The notes under the pieces: model-generated
Database searches by the model: none
What the model was told of the DNA's origin: nothing
Seen by the model: the letters and a program-made list of their open reading frames with translations, nothing else
Program-made: the position numbers and the translations under genes
Origin: an uncultured Chloroflexota bacterium
GTDB lineage: Bacteria; Chloroflexota; Anaerolineae; Anaerolineales; Anaerolineaceae
Direction: 5' to 3'
DNA length: 13,556 bases
NCBI GenBank assembly: GCA_902795255.1
Contig: CADBKS010000063.1
Location: 6,738-20,293 of the forward strand
In this document: piece after piece, positions 13,387 through 13,556 of the stretch
How the letters are laid out: each line of letters begins with the position of its first letter
Position numbering within the stretch: position 1 is the stretch's first letter

Positions 13387-13556
13387 TACACATGGCAGTC
13401 GGAAGTGAGTGCTCCGCATGGCGCGGCACGGTTGCTCGTGTGTCTGCATAAGCCGTTGGCCGCGCCTGGTTTGTTTAGCCGGGGCCGATCGGGCTGGCCT
13501 GTCGGCCACCCGTCGGCCCCGGCACCCCCCGATTTAAATTACCTGAGACGACAGCT
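13387..13556 (+). repeat. Structured intergenic repeat, copy 4, cut by window end
   Basis: It opens TACACATGGCAGTCGGAAGT. Stem 1 is GGCGCGGC (13420-13427) with GCCGCGCC (13459-13466), 8 bp, enclosing CTCGTGTGTCTGCATAAG. After GGTTTGTTTA, stem 2 is GCCGGGGCCGA (13478-13488) with TCGGCCCCGGC (13513-13523), TGGCC/GGCCA inside and a TGTC loop. CACCCCCC and TACCTGAGACGACA follow up to the window edge, so the 3' tail is not seen. Confidence 0.87.

Noticed and set aside
3831..13509. Small - strand frames inside repeat copies 1, 3 and 4 with similar peptides (RPARSAPA, LMQTHERP)
   Set aside because: Similarity follows from the repeat itself. In copy 2 the same frame is broken by TAA just after stem 2, the starts are not equivalent and no ribosome binding sites precede them.
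3909..13556. Integron attC sites or gene cassettes
   Set aside because: The repeats lack the paired core sites (GTTRRRY/RYYYAAC) and separate core housekeeping genes, which is not a cassette array.
7251..13556. Riboswitch or cis-acting leader explanation for the repeats
   Set aside because: Distances to the downstream - strand genes vary (about 38-182 bases), the genes are unrelated, and copy 1 lies between two gene ends where no leader exists. It is not fully excluded for copies 2-4.

Overview
The window reads as a high-GC bacterial chromosome segment carrying mostly housekeeping genes. The four-domain S1 protein, the solo membrane-anchored Cas4-like nuclease, the LapA/DUF1049 protein and the GT-C-type membrane protein together resemble gene content I associate with Chloroflexota (Anaerolineae). 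That assignment rests on memory of protein style, with no search behind it, and is only moderately likely.

Layout. The left part (1-3834) runs on the + strand. It holds the 3' end of an unidentified membrane protein, overlapped by a membrane-anchored PD-(D/E)XK (Cas4/RecB-like) nuclease, then a 752-residue multi-pass glycosyltransferase-like protein that may be translated from a leaderless mRNA, then a metallo-beta-lactamase-fold hydrolase closed by a clear terminator. From 4295 to 13205 every gene is on the - strand. In order along the + coordinate these are gpmI (2,3-bisphosphoglycerate-independent phosphoglycerate mutase), an orphan trpB, rpsA-like S1, uvrC preceded by a secreted beta-propeller-like gene in a probable two-gene unit, and a LapA-domain membrane protein with a long coiled coil. 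Several of these units have their own rho-independent terminator.

The most unusual content is intergenic. All four gaps longer than 300 bases (3835-4294, 7214-7642, 8822-9341 and 13206-13556) contain a copy of one family of structured repeat about 230-245 bases long. Two degenerate partial copies also follow copies 2 and 3. Each full copy has a GC-rich stem of 8-9 bp (GGCGCGGC-type arms) enclosing a conserved single-stranded-looking segment ending in TTGCATAAG. Next come a short T-rich linker and a second, longer hairpin (GCCGGGGCCGA-type arms), then a conserved CCTGA box and a weaker 3' tail. In copy 1 the second hairpin has a different sequence but keeps pairing through changes on both arms, which suggests selection on a folded RNA or single-stranded DNA. 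All copies point the same way, carry no open frame conserved among copies, and occur in different gene contexts. They are therefore best read as a non-coding, probably mobile or dispersed element, and this is the candidate undescribed system in the window.

The genes otherwise serve central metabolism (glycolysis, tryptophan or indole use), translation, nucleotide excision repair and the envelope. They do not form an obvious single pathway.
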